From: Trichocoleus desertorum ATA4-8-CV12
GTDB lineage: Bacteria; Cyanobacteriota; Cyanobacteriia; FACHB-46
Length of the DNA stretch: 64,000 bases
NCBI GenBank assembly: GCA_019358975.1
Contig: JAHHIL010000001.1
Span: 310,001-374,000, forward strand
Direction of reading: 5' to 3'
The notes under the pieces were generated by a model. It was not told the origin of the DNA. It did not search any database and saw only the letters and a program-made list of their open reading frames with translations. Shown one piece after another: positions 43,913-52,983 of the stretch. The stretch's first letter is position 1; every line of letters begins with the position of its first letter. Both the position numbers and the translations under genes were made by a program.

Positions 43913-45580
43913 TTAGTTAATCGTTGCCATTTGGGCAGCCATCTGTTGCTTCACATGATCAGCCAAGCGCAGCGCTAGAGCGATGATGGTGAGGGTGGGA
44001 TTGACGTAGCCACCCGTCGGAAACACAGAACTTCCTGCTACAAACAGATTTGACATGCCATGCACTTGGCAATTGGCATCTACTACGCCTTGCTTGGGGT
44101 CGTCGTGCATCCGGGTGGTGCCGATGTGGTGGTGGGCGCTGGTATCGGTTAGATCTTTGCCTTCAAACTGCCAATCGCTCTCTAATCTGCCAATACCTGA
44201 CCTTCTCAGCTCTGCATCCAGAATTTCATAAGTGCGTTTGACGCTGTAGACATCTAGCTCATGCCAACTCCAATGCAGTTTGACCTGTCTACGACCTAGG
44301 CGATCGCGCTCATCGCTGAGCAGGACGCGGCTATCGGGATTCGGAGCCTGCTCGATCATCTGGCTAATCTGGAAAGACGCGAACTGCTTTTCTTTGTGGG
44401 GAAGATGCGACCAACCGCCCTCAATATCATTTGGCAGGATCGGCTGAATCTTTCTCAGCCGTCGATAAGTAGAGAGAGCTAGCTCATCCGCTCCGTTGAC
44501 CACATTGCCTAAGTGCTTGAAAGGTTGGGAGGGAACTTGGGCTTTTCGAGCGGAGGAGAGTAGCGTTTTCAGAGAACTCACAGCCTGAGAACGGAAACCT
44601 TTAGGTCTGGGATGAATCAATGCGCCGCTATTTAGCAGTTTCTCCTGACGCTTAACTTCTTCCGTCAGCACCAGTTTTCCCTTGATTGCAGTTCCTTTAA
44701 CTCGGCGCAAGTCGTACAGAGCAGTGGAGTTAAAGATTTGTCGTTGATTAGGGAAAAACATGTAGCTGAGACCAGGATGATCCATAAAGAATCGCCCTAC
44801 TAGGTCGTTCTGGTTGCCCAAGCCCACGTTCTGAGTCTCATTTGCTAGCAGCATTAATCGCGCATTCTCAATCCCGCCTGTAGCTAGAATAAATAGTTTG
44901 GCGCTCACCCAAAAGCAATCGCCTTCTAAACAAGCCACTTGCACACGAGTCACGGTTTTCGCGACTTCATTGGTTTCAATGTCTACTACATTGGCGTGGA
45001 GATAAGTAGTGATATTGTCAGCTCGTCGCAGTTCTTCCTGGTATTCCTGCGTGAACGCACCACGAGGCGTAAATTGATAAACCGTCGTCGCTACCTTGCC
45101 ATCTAGAAACGGTAGGCGAGGGTTTTTATCGTCTTCCCAGGCGTTAGCACTGTAAGCAAACGGCCCCATCTGACAAAGCTGCTGGGCTCTTTGATAGAAG
45201 GGGTCTAAGTAGGCGCGATCGAAAGGCCAGCCCGTATAGGGAATGCCGTCCCGCTTTTCAAAATCGATCGCCTCTAAAGGGCCACAACGCCCACCGATTT
45301 CTTCTGGCGTAATGGTGATATGCCACTCATTGGCTGTCCCACCAAATTGACGATGGCGCGACTTACACAAGTCTTGATACAGGTCACCGCTGTTCTCCCC
45401 TTGGCACAGAGACTGCGTAGCTTGATCAGACTCAGCACCACCACTCTCTAGCAGGCAAACGCGAAAGTCCTGTCCCATAAATTCGCGTGCCAGGGTAATC
45501 CCTGCGGGTCCAGCACCAATAATGCAGATATCAGATTCAATTGTCGTGCCTGCAGGCAGGGTGCGCGCATCAATTAACAT
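43913..45580 (-). CDS. GMC-family FAD-dependent oxidoreductase
   Basis: 555 residues. The FAD-binding motif is DICIIGAGPAGITLAREF (about 17-34), with ATGGIENARLML (GMC signature-like), and the C-terminal HHIGTTRMHDDPKQGVVDANCQ block with the catalytic His pair, ending in NPTLTIIALALRLADHV. ATG 45580 has AAGGTG at suitable spacing. GMC enzymes oxidise alcohols, often of sugars. Divergent from the cytidylyltransferase operon, with a 270-base shared promoter region, so it may act on the same sugar. Confidence 0.87.
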   Translation of the reverse strand: MLIDARTLPAGTTIESDICIIGAGPAGITLAREFMGQDFRVCLLESGGAESDQATQSLCQGENSGDLYQDLCKSRHRQFGGTANEWHITITPEEIGGRCGPLEAIDFEKRDGIPYTGWPFDRAYLDPFYQRAQQLCQMGPFAYSANAWEDDKNPRLPFLDGKVATTVYQFTPRGAFTQEYQEELRRADNITTYLHANVVDIETNEVAKTVTRVQVACLEGDCFWVSAKLFILATGGIENARLMLLANETQNVGLGNQNDLVGRFFMDHPGLSYMFFPNQRQIFNSTALYDLRRVKGTAIKGKLVLTEEVKRQEKLLNSGALIHPRPKGFRSQAVSSLKTLLSSARKAQVPSQPFKHLGNVVNGADELALSTYRRLRKIQPILPNDIEGGWSHLPHKEKQFASFQISQMIEQAPNPDSRVLLSDERDRLGRRQVKLHWSWHELDVYSVKRTYEILDAELRRSGIGRLESDWQFEGKDLTDTSAHHHIGTTRMHDDPKQGVVDANCQVHGMSNLFVAGSSVFPTGGYVNPTLTIIALALRLADHVKQQMAAQMATIN

Positions 45581-45850
45581 TCAACAATCACCTTGTGAGA
45601 GTGTTTCAAGTTGGGGCGACCACTATAGGTTCTACATAAAATTACGAGCTTGTGTAAATGGTTTCTTTGAGTTTTTACATAAATAATGCCCTGGTTTATC
45701 GGATTTTTACAGTTTATGGCTTAACCTTTGACTAGTATTACTACGTAGAGGCATAGGCTTCTGGTACTTGTTCCCGCCTCAACGCTCCTCGGCTTACGTG
45801 AAAGTATAAAAAATACCAACTAGTCTTCTTGAAAACTACGGGGTTACCCT

Positions 45851-46624
45851 ATGAAAGCCGTGATACTGGCTGGCGGACTCGGAACTCGTCTCAGCGAGGA
45901 AACGACCATTAAGCCCAAACCGATGGTGGAAATTGGTGGTCGGCCTATCCTCTGGCACATTATGAAGACTTACTCAGCTCATGGCATCAATGACTTCATC
46001 ATTTGCTGTGGCTATAAAGGCTACGTGATTAAAGAGTATTTCGCCAACTATTTTTTACACATGTCCGATGTCACATTTGACATGCGGTTTAACCAAATGA
46101 ACGTGCATTGTGGCTATGCCGAGCCTTGGCGGGTGACCTTGGTAGATACCGGAGAGGAAACGCTTACGGGCGGGCGACTGAGACGGGTGAGAGAGCACAT
46201 TGGTAACGAGACCTTTTGCTTTACTTATGGCGATGGCGTCAGTAATGTCAATGTGCAAGAGTTAGTGGAGTTTCATAAGTCCCAAAAAACCCTAGCTACC
46301 CTAACTGCTACCCAACCACCCGGACGCTTTGGTGCCATTTGCTTAGGTTCAGAGCAAAACAAAATTGAGAGTTTTCAGGAGAAGCCGGAAGGGGATGGCG
46401 CTTGGATTAATGGTGGCTATTTTGTTTTAGAGCCAGAAGTGATTGACTACATCTACGGGGACTCGGCAGTTTGGGAAAAAGAGCCGCTCCAGAAGCTGGC
46501 TTCCGATGGAGAGCTTTCCGCTTACAGACACAATGGGTTTTGGCAACCGATGGATACGCTGCGCGACAAGCAATATCTAGAAGAGCTGTGGAAGAGTGGT
46601 AAGGCTCCTTGGAAAGTGTGGTAG
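45851..46624 (+). CDS. rfbF: Glucose-1-phosphate cytidylyltransferase
   Basis: 257 residues. [28 protein letters not shown] and RPILWHIM are the nucleotidyltransferase motifs (split here), with YGDGVSNVN and [14 protein letters not shown] downstream. It makes CDP-glucose from glucose-1-phosphate and CTP. It begins the five-gene series; the usual partners for 3,6-dideoxysugars (CDP-glucose 4,6-dehydratase and RfbH) are not recognisable here. Confidence 0.92.
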   Translation: MKAVILAGGLGTRLSEETTIKPKPMVEIGGRPILWHIMKTYSAHGINDFIICCGYKGYVIKEYFANYFLHMSDVTFDMRFNQMNVHCGYAEPWRVTLVDTGEETLTGGRLRRVREHIGNETFCFTYGDGVSNVNVQELVEFHKSQKTLATLTATQPPGRFGAICLGSEQNKIESFQEKPEGDGAWINGGYFVLEPEVIDYIYGDSAVWEKEPLQKLASDGELSAYRHNGFWQPMDTLRDKQYLEELWKSGKAPWKVW

Positions 46625-46682
46625 CCACTGCTTACCTTACAGATACAGACGTTAAAGGCTCAGCTCAGGGGCAAGTAGCTTT

Positions 46683-47897
46683 ATGTATGATTTCGCGATA
46701 ATTGGCGGCGGCATTGCTGGCCTTTCTACCGGGATGGCATTAGGCCGAAAATATCCAGATGCCAAGATTTTAGTTTTAGAAAAAGAAAGTAATTGGGCCT
46801 TTCACCAAACAGGCAATAACAGTGGAGTCATCCACTCTGGCATCTATTACAAACCAGGCAGCTTTAAATCAAAATTCTGTCGAGATGGTAGCCGCTCGAT
46901 GGTGGAGTTTTGCCAAGAGCACGGCATCGCTCACGAAGTTTGTGGCAAGGTAATTGTCGCCACGGATGAGAGCGAACTTCCTCGGCTGGAAAATCTCTAC
47001 CAACGCGGTTTAGAGAATGGCTTGAATGTCACTAAGATCACGGCTGAGGAAGTCCGGGAAGTTGAGCCGCATGTGAGCTGCATTGCAGGGATTCGTGTTC
47101 CCACGACGGGCATTGTCAGCTATAAGCAGGTTTGCCTCAAGTATGTCGAGCTGATTCGGCTCCAGGGTGGTGACCTACGGCTGAATACTAAAGTGACCAA
47201 GATTGTCCAGGCAGGCGATCGCCAAGTCCTCGAAACCAATCAAGGAGAATTCGAGACTCGGTTTGTGGTGAATTGTGCGGGGCTGCATAGCGATCGCGTT
47301 GCCAGAATGGGCCAAGCCGACCCGAAAGCTAAGATTGTGCCGTTCCGGGGTGAGTATTACGAACTGGTGCCAGAAAAGCGCTCCTTGGTCAAAACGCTAA
47401 TCTATCCCGTCCCTAATCCAGCGTTTCCGTTCTTGGGGGTTCACTTCACCAAGATGATTGACGGCACCGTCCATGCTGGCCCCAACGCGGTTCTGAGCCT
47501 CAAGCGCGAAGGATACAAGAAAACCGATTTTGACTTGCGGGATTTTGCCGAAGTCATGACCTATCCTGCTTTCTGGAAGCTAGCCGCTAAACATGCGGAT
47601 GAAGGGATTCAGGAGATTATTCGCTCCTTTAGCAAAGCTGCCTTTGTCCGTAGTTTGCAAAAGCTGATTCCGGAAGTGCGCTCCGAGGATTTGATTCCTA
47701 CCCATGCTGGTGTTCGAGCACAAGCCCTGATGGATGACGGGAAACTAGTGGATGATTTTCTGATTATCCCTGGTCCCAATTCCATCCATGTCTGCAATGC
47801 TCCTTCTCCGGCGGCTACCTCTTCTTTAGAAATTGGTAAAGCGATCGCCGCTCAAATTCCCCAACCGCAACATCTTCAGGCAGCGTTAAGCGTATAG
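46683..47897 (+). CDS. lhgO: L-2-hydroxyglutarate oxidase-like flavoprotein
   Basis: 404 residues. FAIIGGGIAGLSTGMALG binds FAD; HQTGNNSGVIHSGIYYKPGS is the conserved LhgO segment (split here), and the C-terminal THAGVRAQALMDDGKLVDDF closes the DAO fold. Classical LhgO oxidises L-2-hydroxyglutarate and feeds electrons to quinones. Here it sits inside a nucleotide-sugar operon, 58 bases after the cytidylyltransferase and 13 before an SDR, so it may oxidise a sugar acid or a hydroxyacid used in the same pathway. Confidence 0.85.
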   Translation: MYDFAIIGGGIAGLSTGMALGRKYPDAKILVLEKESNWAFHQTGNNSGVIHSGIYYKPGSFKSKFCRDGSRSMVEFCQEHGIAHEVCGKVIVATDESELPRLENLYQRGLENGLNVTKITAEEVREVEPHVSCIAGIRVPTTGIVSYKQVCLKYVELIRLQGGDLRLNTKVTKIVQAGDRQVLETNQGEFETRFVVNCAGLHSDRVARMGQADPKAKIVPFRGEYYELVPEKRSLVKTLIYPVPNPAFPFLGVHFTKMIDGTVHAGPNAVLSLKREGYKKTDFDLRDFAEVMTYPAFWKLAAKHADEGIQEIIRSFSKAAFVRSLQKLIPEVRSEDLIPTHAGVRAQALMDDGKLVDDFLIIPGPNSIHVCNAPSPAATSSLEIGKAIAAQIPQPQHLQAALSV

Positions 47898-47910
47898 GAT
47901 TTCGACACCC

Positions 47911-48936
47911 ATGAAAGTATTGGTCACTGGCACAGAAGGATATCTCGGCTCCCTGTTTGCGCCGCTGTTAATGAAGCACGGCCACGAAGTGATTGGCGTA
48001 GACACTGGATATTACAAGGTTGGCTGGCTCTACAACGCTACCGACCTCACTGCCAAAACCCTCAATAAGGATATCCGTCACATCACCGCTGAAGATCTCC
48101 AAGGCGTAGATGCAGTGGTTCATATGGCGGAACTGTCCAACGACCCCACCGGGCAACTCTCGCCCAACATCACCTATGACATCAACCACAAAGGCTCTGT
48201 GCGCTTAGCAGAACTGGCAAAAGCCGCTGGTGTACGTCGCTTTATCTATATGTCTTCTTGCAGCGTCTACGGAGTGGCAACGGGTCAAGATGTTACGGAG
48301 GAGTCGGAAGTGAATCCTCAAACCGCTTACGCCATCTGCAAAACTTTGGTAGAGCGGGACTTGCAGCCGATGGCAGACGACAACTTCTCCCCCACCTTCA
48401 TGCGGAACGCCACGGCCTTCGGAGCTTCTCCCCGGATGCGCTTTGACATTGTGCTGAACAACCTGGCGGGTCTAGCTTGGACGACTAAAGAGATCAAGAT
48501 GATCAGTGATGGCACTCCCTGGCGACCTCTAGTACATGCCCTAGACATTGCCAAAGCCCTTCTCTGTGTCCTAGAAGCTCCGCGCGATATTATCCACAAC
48601 CAGATCTTTAACGTCGGAGATACGGCTCATAATTACCGTGTGAAAGAGATTGCGGAAATTGTGGCGGAGATCTTTACAGGCTGTCAGCTCAGCTTTGGAG
48701 CCAATGTGGCGGATAACCGCAGCTACCGCGTCTCCTTCGAGAAAATTAACTCCATCCTTCCTGGCTTTAAGTGTGAGTGGGATGCCCGACGTGGTGCCCA
48801 ACAACTGTTTGATTTGTTTAACCAAATCGACATGGATGAAGCCACCTTCCTATCTAGAGGCTTCACTCGCCTAAAACAGCTGGAATATCTCCTGCGGACG
48901 CAGCAAATTGATTTAGATTTCTTCTGGAGACAGTAA
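47911..48936 (+). CDS. NAD-dependent sugar epimerase/dehydratase (extended SDR)
   Basis: 341 residues. The cofactor motif is VLVTGTEGYLGSLFA (residues 3-17), with MSSCSVYG and the catalytic YAICK (Y-x-x-x-K), and HALDIAKALL plus FNVGDTAHNYRVKEIAE. Acts on a nucleotide sugar, most likely the CDP-sugar produced by the first gene. Its stop overlaps the next start by one base (taatg), indicating translational coupling. Confidence 0.9.
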   Translation: MKVLVTGTEGYLGSLFAPLLMKHGHEVIGVDTGYYKVGWLYNATDLTAKTLNKDIRHITAEDLQGVDAVVHMAELSNDPTGQLSPNITYDINHKGSVRLAELAKAAGVRRFIYMSSCSVYGVATGQDVTEESEVNPQTAYAICKTLVERDLQPMADDNFSPTFMRNATAFGASPRMRFDIVLNNLAGLAWTTKEIKMISDGTPWRPLVHALDIAKALLCVLEAPRDIIHNQIFNVGDTAHNYRVKEIAEIVAEIFTGCQLSFGANVADNRSYRVSFEKINSILPGFKCEWDARRGAQQLFDLFNQIDMDEATFLSRGFTRLKQLEYLLRTQQIDLDFFWRQ

Positions 48937-49487
48937 TGCTATTTACCGAAACGCCACTCAAGGGTGCCTTTGTTATTGACTTAGAACACCGCAACGACCA
49001 TCGCGGTTTCTTCGCTCGCACCTTCTGCGCCAAAGAGTTTGAAGACCACGGACTCAAGCCCACTGTGGCTCAGTGCAATCTCTCCTACAACCATAAGCAG
49101 GGGACATTGCGAGGGATGCATTACCAAACCCCTCCCGCTGCTGAAACTAAGCTGATTCGCTGTACTCAAGGAGCCATCTACGACGTCATCATCGATATGC
49201 GTCCGGACTCTCCCACCTATTTGGCTCACTTCGGCATTGAATTGAGTGCGGAAAATCGTCGGGCGCTGTATGTGCCAGAAATGTTTGCCCACGGCTATCA
49301 AGCGCTGACCGATGGCGCGGAGGTGATTTACCAGGTAGGTGAGTTTTATACTCCGGGCTATGAGAAAGGTCTGCGGTATAACGACCCTGTCTTTAACATT
49401 GAGTGGCCCTTGCCCGTCACGGAAATTTCGGAAAAAGACCAATCTTGGCCCTTGTTTGAAACGGTAATGGTAGGAGCACAAGCATGA
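48936..49487 (+). CDS. rfbC: dTDP-4-dehydrorhamnose 3,5-epimerase-like protein
   Basis: 183 residues, the RmlC cupin fold. DHRGFFARTFC, QCNLSYNHKQGTLRGMHYQ with the catalytic His, DVIIDMRPDSPTY, and MFAHGYQALTDGAEVIYQ are recognisable. RmlC epimerises C3 and C5 of 4-keto-6-deoxy sugars; given the cytidylyltransferase its substrate may be a CDP-sugar. It is overlapped by both neighbours (1 and 4 bases). The symbol reflects the family only. Confidence 0.87.
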   Translation: MLFTETPLKGAFVIDLEHRNDHRGFFARTFCAKEFEDHGLKPTVAQCNLSYNHKQGTLRGMHYQTPPAAETKLIRCTQGAIYDVIIDMRPDSPTYLAHFGIELSAENRRALYVPEMFAHGYQALTDGAEVIYQVGEFYTPGYEKGLRYNDPVFNIEWPLPVTEISEKDQSWPLFETVMVGAQA

Positions 49488-50806
49488 TTATTGTCGATCG
49501 CGCGTTACAAGCCCGCGCTGAAGCAGGCAACCCCGTCCGAGTCGGCATGATCGGGGCTGGATTCATGGGTCGAGGCATTGCCAACCAAATTGCTAACTCA
49601 GTGCCAGGGATGGAATTGGTTGCCATCTTTAACCGCAACCTGGACGGAGCCAGACGCGCTTACACCGAAGCAGGTATCACCGATGTTCGCGTGGTAAACA
49701 CCGTAGCTGATTTAGAAGCGGCGATCGCCCAAGGTCAGTGTGCTGTCACCGAAGACGCGATGCTGTTGTGCCAAGCCGAAGGCATTGACGCCCTAATCGA
49801 GGTCACAGGCACGATCGAATTTGGCGCGCAAGTGGTGCTAGAAGCGATCGCCCACCGCAAGCATGTGATCTTGATGAACGCCGAACTCGATGGCACCATC
49901 GGCCCCATCCTCAAAGTCCATGCCGACCGGGAAGGTGTGATCCTCTCTGCTTGTGATGGCGACCAACCCGGCGTGCAGATGAACCTCTACCGCTTCGTCA
50001 AAAGCCTTGGCCTGACTCCCTTGCTGTGCGGCAACATCAAAGGTTTGCAAGACCCCTACCGCAACCCTACCACTCAAGAAGGTTTTGCTAAGCGCTGGGG
50101 CCAGAAAGCCCATATGGTGACCAGTTTTGCTGATGGCAGCAAGATCTCCTTTGAGCAGGCGATCGTAGCCAACGCAACGGGGATGAAAGTCGCCAAGCGG
50201 GGCATGTTGGGCTATGACTACACAGGTCATGTAGACGAAATGACCCACATGTACGACGTAGACCAGCTCAAAGAACTGGGCGGCATTGTGGATTATGTCG
50301 TTGGTACTAAGCCAGGTCCGGGTGTCTTCGTCTTCGGGACTCATGATGACCCGAAACAGCAGCACTACCTGAATCTGTACAAGCTAGGCGAAGGCCCCCT
50401 CTACAGCTTCTACACCCCCTATCACCTCTGCCACTTTGAAGTGCCCTTGTCAGTAGCTCGCGCGGTGCTGTTCCAAGATCCAGTCATGGCTCCTTTGGGT
50501 GGTCCTATCGTAGATGTGGTCACCACTGCCAAGATTGACCTGAAAGCGGGAGAAACTCTGGATGGCATTGGCTTCTACATGACCTACGGTCAGTGCGAGA
50601 ACTCTGATGTCACTCAAGCCCAAAACCTCTTACCCATGGGCTTAGCGGAAGGTTGCCGTCTCAAGCGAGATGTGCCCAAAGACCAAGTGCTCACCTACGA
50701 TGACGTAGAGCTACCTAGAGGAAGATTGTGCGATAAACTTCGGACTGAGCAAGGCGCACACTTTGGTATGCCTAAAACACTCATAAATGTTGGAGCTAGG
50801 GCTTAA
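49484..50806 (+). CDS. NAD(P)-dependent dehydrogenase with SAF domain
   Basis: 440 residues. The Rossmann motif is RVGMIGAGFMGRGIANQI (about 19-36), and the middle domain resembles homoserine-dehydrogenase-like proteins (GNIKGLQDPYRNPTTQEG). The C-terminal portion holds a SAF-type segment (VPKDQVLTYDDVELPRGRLC). It overlaps the preceding gene by four bases (ATGA). In other bacteria this family also accompanies nucleotide-sugar genes; reaction unknown. Confidence 0.82.
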   Translation: MIIVDRALQARAEAGNPVRVGMIGAGFMGRGIANQIANSVPGMELVAIFNRNLDGARRAYTEAGITDVRVVNTVADLEAAIAQGQCAVTEDAMLLCQAEGIDALIEVTGTIEFGAQVVLEAIAHRKHVILMNAELDGTIGPILKVHADREGVILSACDGDQPGVQMNLYRFVKSLGLTPLLCGNIKGLQDPYRNPTTQEGFAKRWGQKAHMVTSFADGSKISFEQAIVANATGMKVAKRGMLGYDYTGHVDEMTHMYDVDQLKELGGIVDYVVGTKPGPGVFVFGTHDDPKQQHYLNLYKLGEGPLYSFYTPYHLCHFEVPLSVARAVLFQDPVMAPLGGPIVDVVTTAKIDLKAGETLDGIGFYMTYGQCENSDVTQAQNLLPMGLAEGCRLKRDVPKDQVLTYDDVELPRGRLCDKLRTEQGAHFGMPKTLINVGARA

Positions 50807-51016
50807 TTGCAACAATATTCCGAGTATTGATTACAGTACATGAGATCAAATCTCAATTAAAAAGTGTTAATTGAAAGTTGCGTGAACGTCCTTCAGTAAA
50901 GTAGTTTCTATGGCAAACTATATGGCAGCAATCTAAAGGTTAGAACAGATGGAGTTAAAGCATCATGTCTTGAAAGGCTTATTTCGTATCAATAAAAAGC
51001 TTTGAGGAGTGACTTA

Positions 51017-51964
51017 ATGGATTGGCAGTTAACAACTCCAGTTGTCTTTATTATCTTCAAGCGGTCTAATACTAGTGAAAAAATTTTTGAAGTAATTCGT
51101 CAAGCGAAGCCACCCAAGCTCTTGGTGATTGCGGATGGTCCTCGGGACAATCGTCCTGAGGAAGCGGAGCAATGTGCCTTGACCCGCGCTATTGTCGATC
51201 AAGTTGATTGGGATTGCGAAGTCCTGAAAAATTACTCAGACACTAATCTAGGTTTAAGGGAGAGATTTACAACAGGTTTAGATTGGGCTTTTCAAACAGT
51301 AGATGAAGCGATCATCTTAGAGGATGACACTTTGCCAGATCTAACATTTTTCCGCTTCTGCCAAGAACTTCTCGAACGGTATAGAGACGATGAGCGGGTT
51401 ATGACCATTTCTGGAAATAACCAACAAGTTAAAAGTGAGCGAGGTGGATATAGCTATCGCTTTTCTCGGTACGGTAGTTGTTGGGGATGGGCTTCGTGGC
51501 GTCGCGCTTGGCTCCAATTTTCAGATATTGAAATGAAACAGTGGCCAGAGATTCGAGATTCGGACTGGTTAACAGATTTACTTCAAGATCCTGAAACTGT
51601 GAAGTTCTGGACCAAAGTTTTTCAATCCTGTGTAGATGGTAAATATAGAGCGACATGGGCCTATCCGTGGCGATTCGCCTGCTGGATTCAAAGTGGTCTT
51701 AGTATTCTCCCTAATAGAAACCTGATTAGAAATATTGGATTTGGTCCTGAAGCAACCAATACAAGAAACAGTGATGACTCGCGCGCTAAAGTTCCACTTG
51801 AGGAGATGATTTTTCCGCTTAAGCATCCAGAGTTTTTGATTCGAGATGCACAAGCGGACAAATTAATACAAAGGAAGCTTGCAGAAGTTTCCCAACCCGG
51901 ATTGATTTTGCGAGCGAGAAGAAAAGCTAAAAAGATTTTTCAAGATGTTTTTAGGGCCTCATAA
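51017..51964 (+). CDS. GT2-like glycosyltransferase, paralogue 2
   Basis: 315 residues from ATG 51017, with GGAG nine bases upstream. PVVFIIFKRSNTSEKIFEVI, ILEDDTLPDLTFFRF and WGWASWRRAW match paralogue 1 at 41188-42189 in order and spacing. It is less GC-rich and has fewer HIP1 sites than its neighbours, possibly a later arrival. Ends the polysaccharide region. Confidence 0.84.
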   Translation: MDWQLTTPVVFIIFKRSNTSEKIFEVIRQAKPPKLLVIADGPRDNRPEEAEQCALTRAIVDQVDWDCEVLKNYSDTNLGLRERFTTGLDWAFQTVDEAIILEDDTLPDLTFFRFCQELLERYRDDERVMTISGNNQQVKSERGGYSYRFSRYGSCWGWASWRRAWLQFSDIEMKQWPEIRDSDWLTDLLQDPETVKFWTKVFQSCVDGKYRATWAYPWRFACWIQSGLSILPNRNLIRNIGFGPEATNTRNSDDSRAKVPLEEMIFPLKHPEFLIRDAQADKLIQRKLAEVSQPGLILRARRKAKKIFQDVFRAS

Positions 51965-52010
51965 TATTGAAAATCGAGTCAACCCCTCTCGGTAGAGCCG
52001 CGCAAGCTTC

Positions 52011-52485
52011 AACCCTATGACTATGAATACAAACGAGAAGGGACCTGTAACTTGTTTGCTTTCTTCCAACCCCGACTCGGCTAGCGCTACATTAAAGTGA
52101 CTAAACAGTTTACTGCTCAAGACTTTGTGTTGTGTATGTACTCCTTGGGGGATGTCCTCTCTCGCGATGCAGGACTGATTCATCTAATAGTTGATAATCG
52201 CAACACACATATCCCAGCAGCGCTCTAGCGAACGTTATCACCCTCACAGGCGCTTCGCATCCTCTTTAAGCTTCAGTTTCATTACAGCCCCAACCTGGCA
52301 GTTGGCTGAATATGGTTGAGTTAGAGGTTGCAGTGCTCTCTCCTCAATATCTCAAGCCACGCATTCCAAGCATCATCGAGCTGCAACAAGAGATAGAGGT
52401 ATGAGAGTAGAGACGCAATCAACATCAATTCACTGTCAATTGGCGCTTCGCCATAGTAGATGTTCGTACCAAATTGAAAAGTTTA
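52011..52485 (+). pseudogene. Decayed IS630-family transposase fragment
   Basis: One frame reads YDYEYKREGTCNLFAFFQPR, a TAG, RYIKVTKQFTAQDFVLCM and IVDNRNTHIPAAL (the D-N-x-N-x-H catalytic segment). After a frame change it reads MVELEVAVLSPQYLKPRIPS, then stops, then RRNQHQFTVNWRFAIVDVRT. All are typical of the DDE domain and tail of IS630 transposases. In-frame stops and a frameshift make it inactive. The N-terminal half is missing. Confidence 0.85.
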
Positions 52486-52563
52486 GAAAATTTTCTAGGA
52501 ATTGACGCAACTCAGCTTGTATGAGTAATTAGAGCATTGAGTATTTCGGACTTTCTCCTCTCC

Positions 52564-52595
52564 AAAACCTCGGCAGGGACCGGGGTTTTTCTTTT
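52564..52595 (+). terminator. Rho-independent terminator
   Basis: aaaacctcgg pairs with ccggggtttt (10 bp with one G-U, 6-base loop), followed by tctttt. It would end transcripts coming from the glycosyltransferase at 51017 or the IS remnant. Confidence 0.72.
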
Positions 52596-52606
52596 GATTC
52601 AGTAGC

Positions 52607-52708
52607 TATAGCAGTCCTTTTTGATTCTTGAATGGGGTGCAGGGGTAAAACCCTTGCGTGGGGGCTTTGCCCCCACCCCCTGTTCCCAATCTATTTAGGA
52701 TTGCTATA
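52607..52708. repeat. MITE-like element, copy 2 (102 bp, inverted)
   Basis: Begins tatagcagtcc and ends ggattgctata. It is the reverse complement of the element at 17779-17880 with about six differences, one of them in the left terminal repeat. It sits between a terminator and the rhomboid gene. Confidence 0.88.
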
Positions 52709-52983
52709 GTTCCAGGTTGCCTAAGCAAAAAATAACCTCTAGATGGCGTCTAGAGGCTAACTGGTTTTGTATTGGAGAAATCTGGCTAACTGAGTATCTA
52801 TTATGAGGAGGTCTGGGCTCGCTTCCCGTCCCTTTGTTGAATACACTGTAGCTTGACTCGCTTTCGGTTTTCTTCTACCCAAGGAAATTGGTCTGTAGAT
52901 GGAGTTATTGATCTAAATCCCTGTGATTTTAAGTACAAAAGTTTTGTGTTTAGCTGGGCTGGTTTGGAGGTAAGGAGTTGGTA

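Noticed and set aside
50949-51005. 18-codon frame (MELKHHVLKGLFRINKKL) before the glycosyltransferase
   Set aside because: No clear ribosome site and too short; it overlaps the ribosome site of the real gene. A coupling leader is possible but not supported.
52736-52756. Hairpin cctctaga/tctagagg with a T-run on the minus strand
   Set aside because: It looks like a minus-strand terminator, but no minus-strand gene ends here, so its role is unclear.
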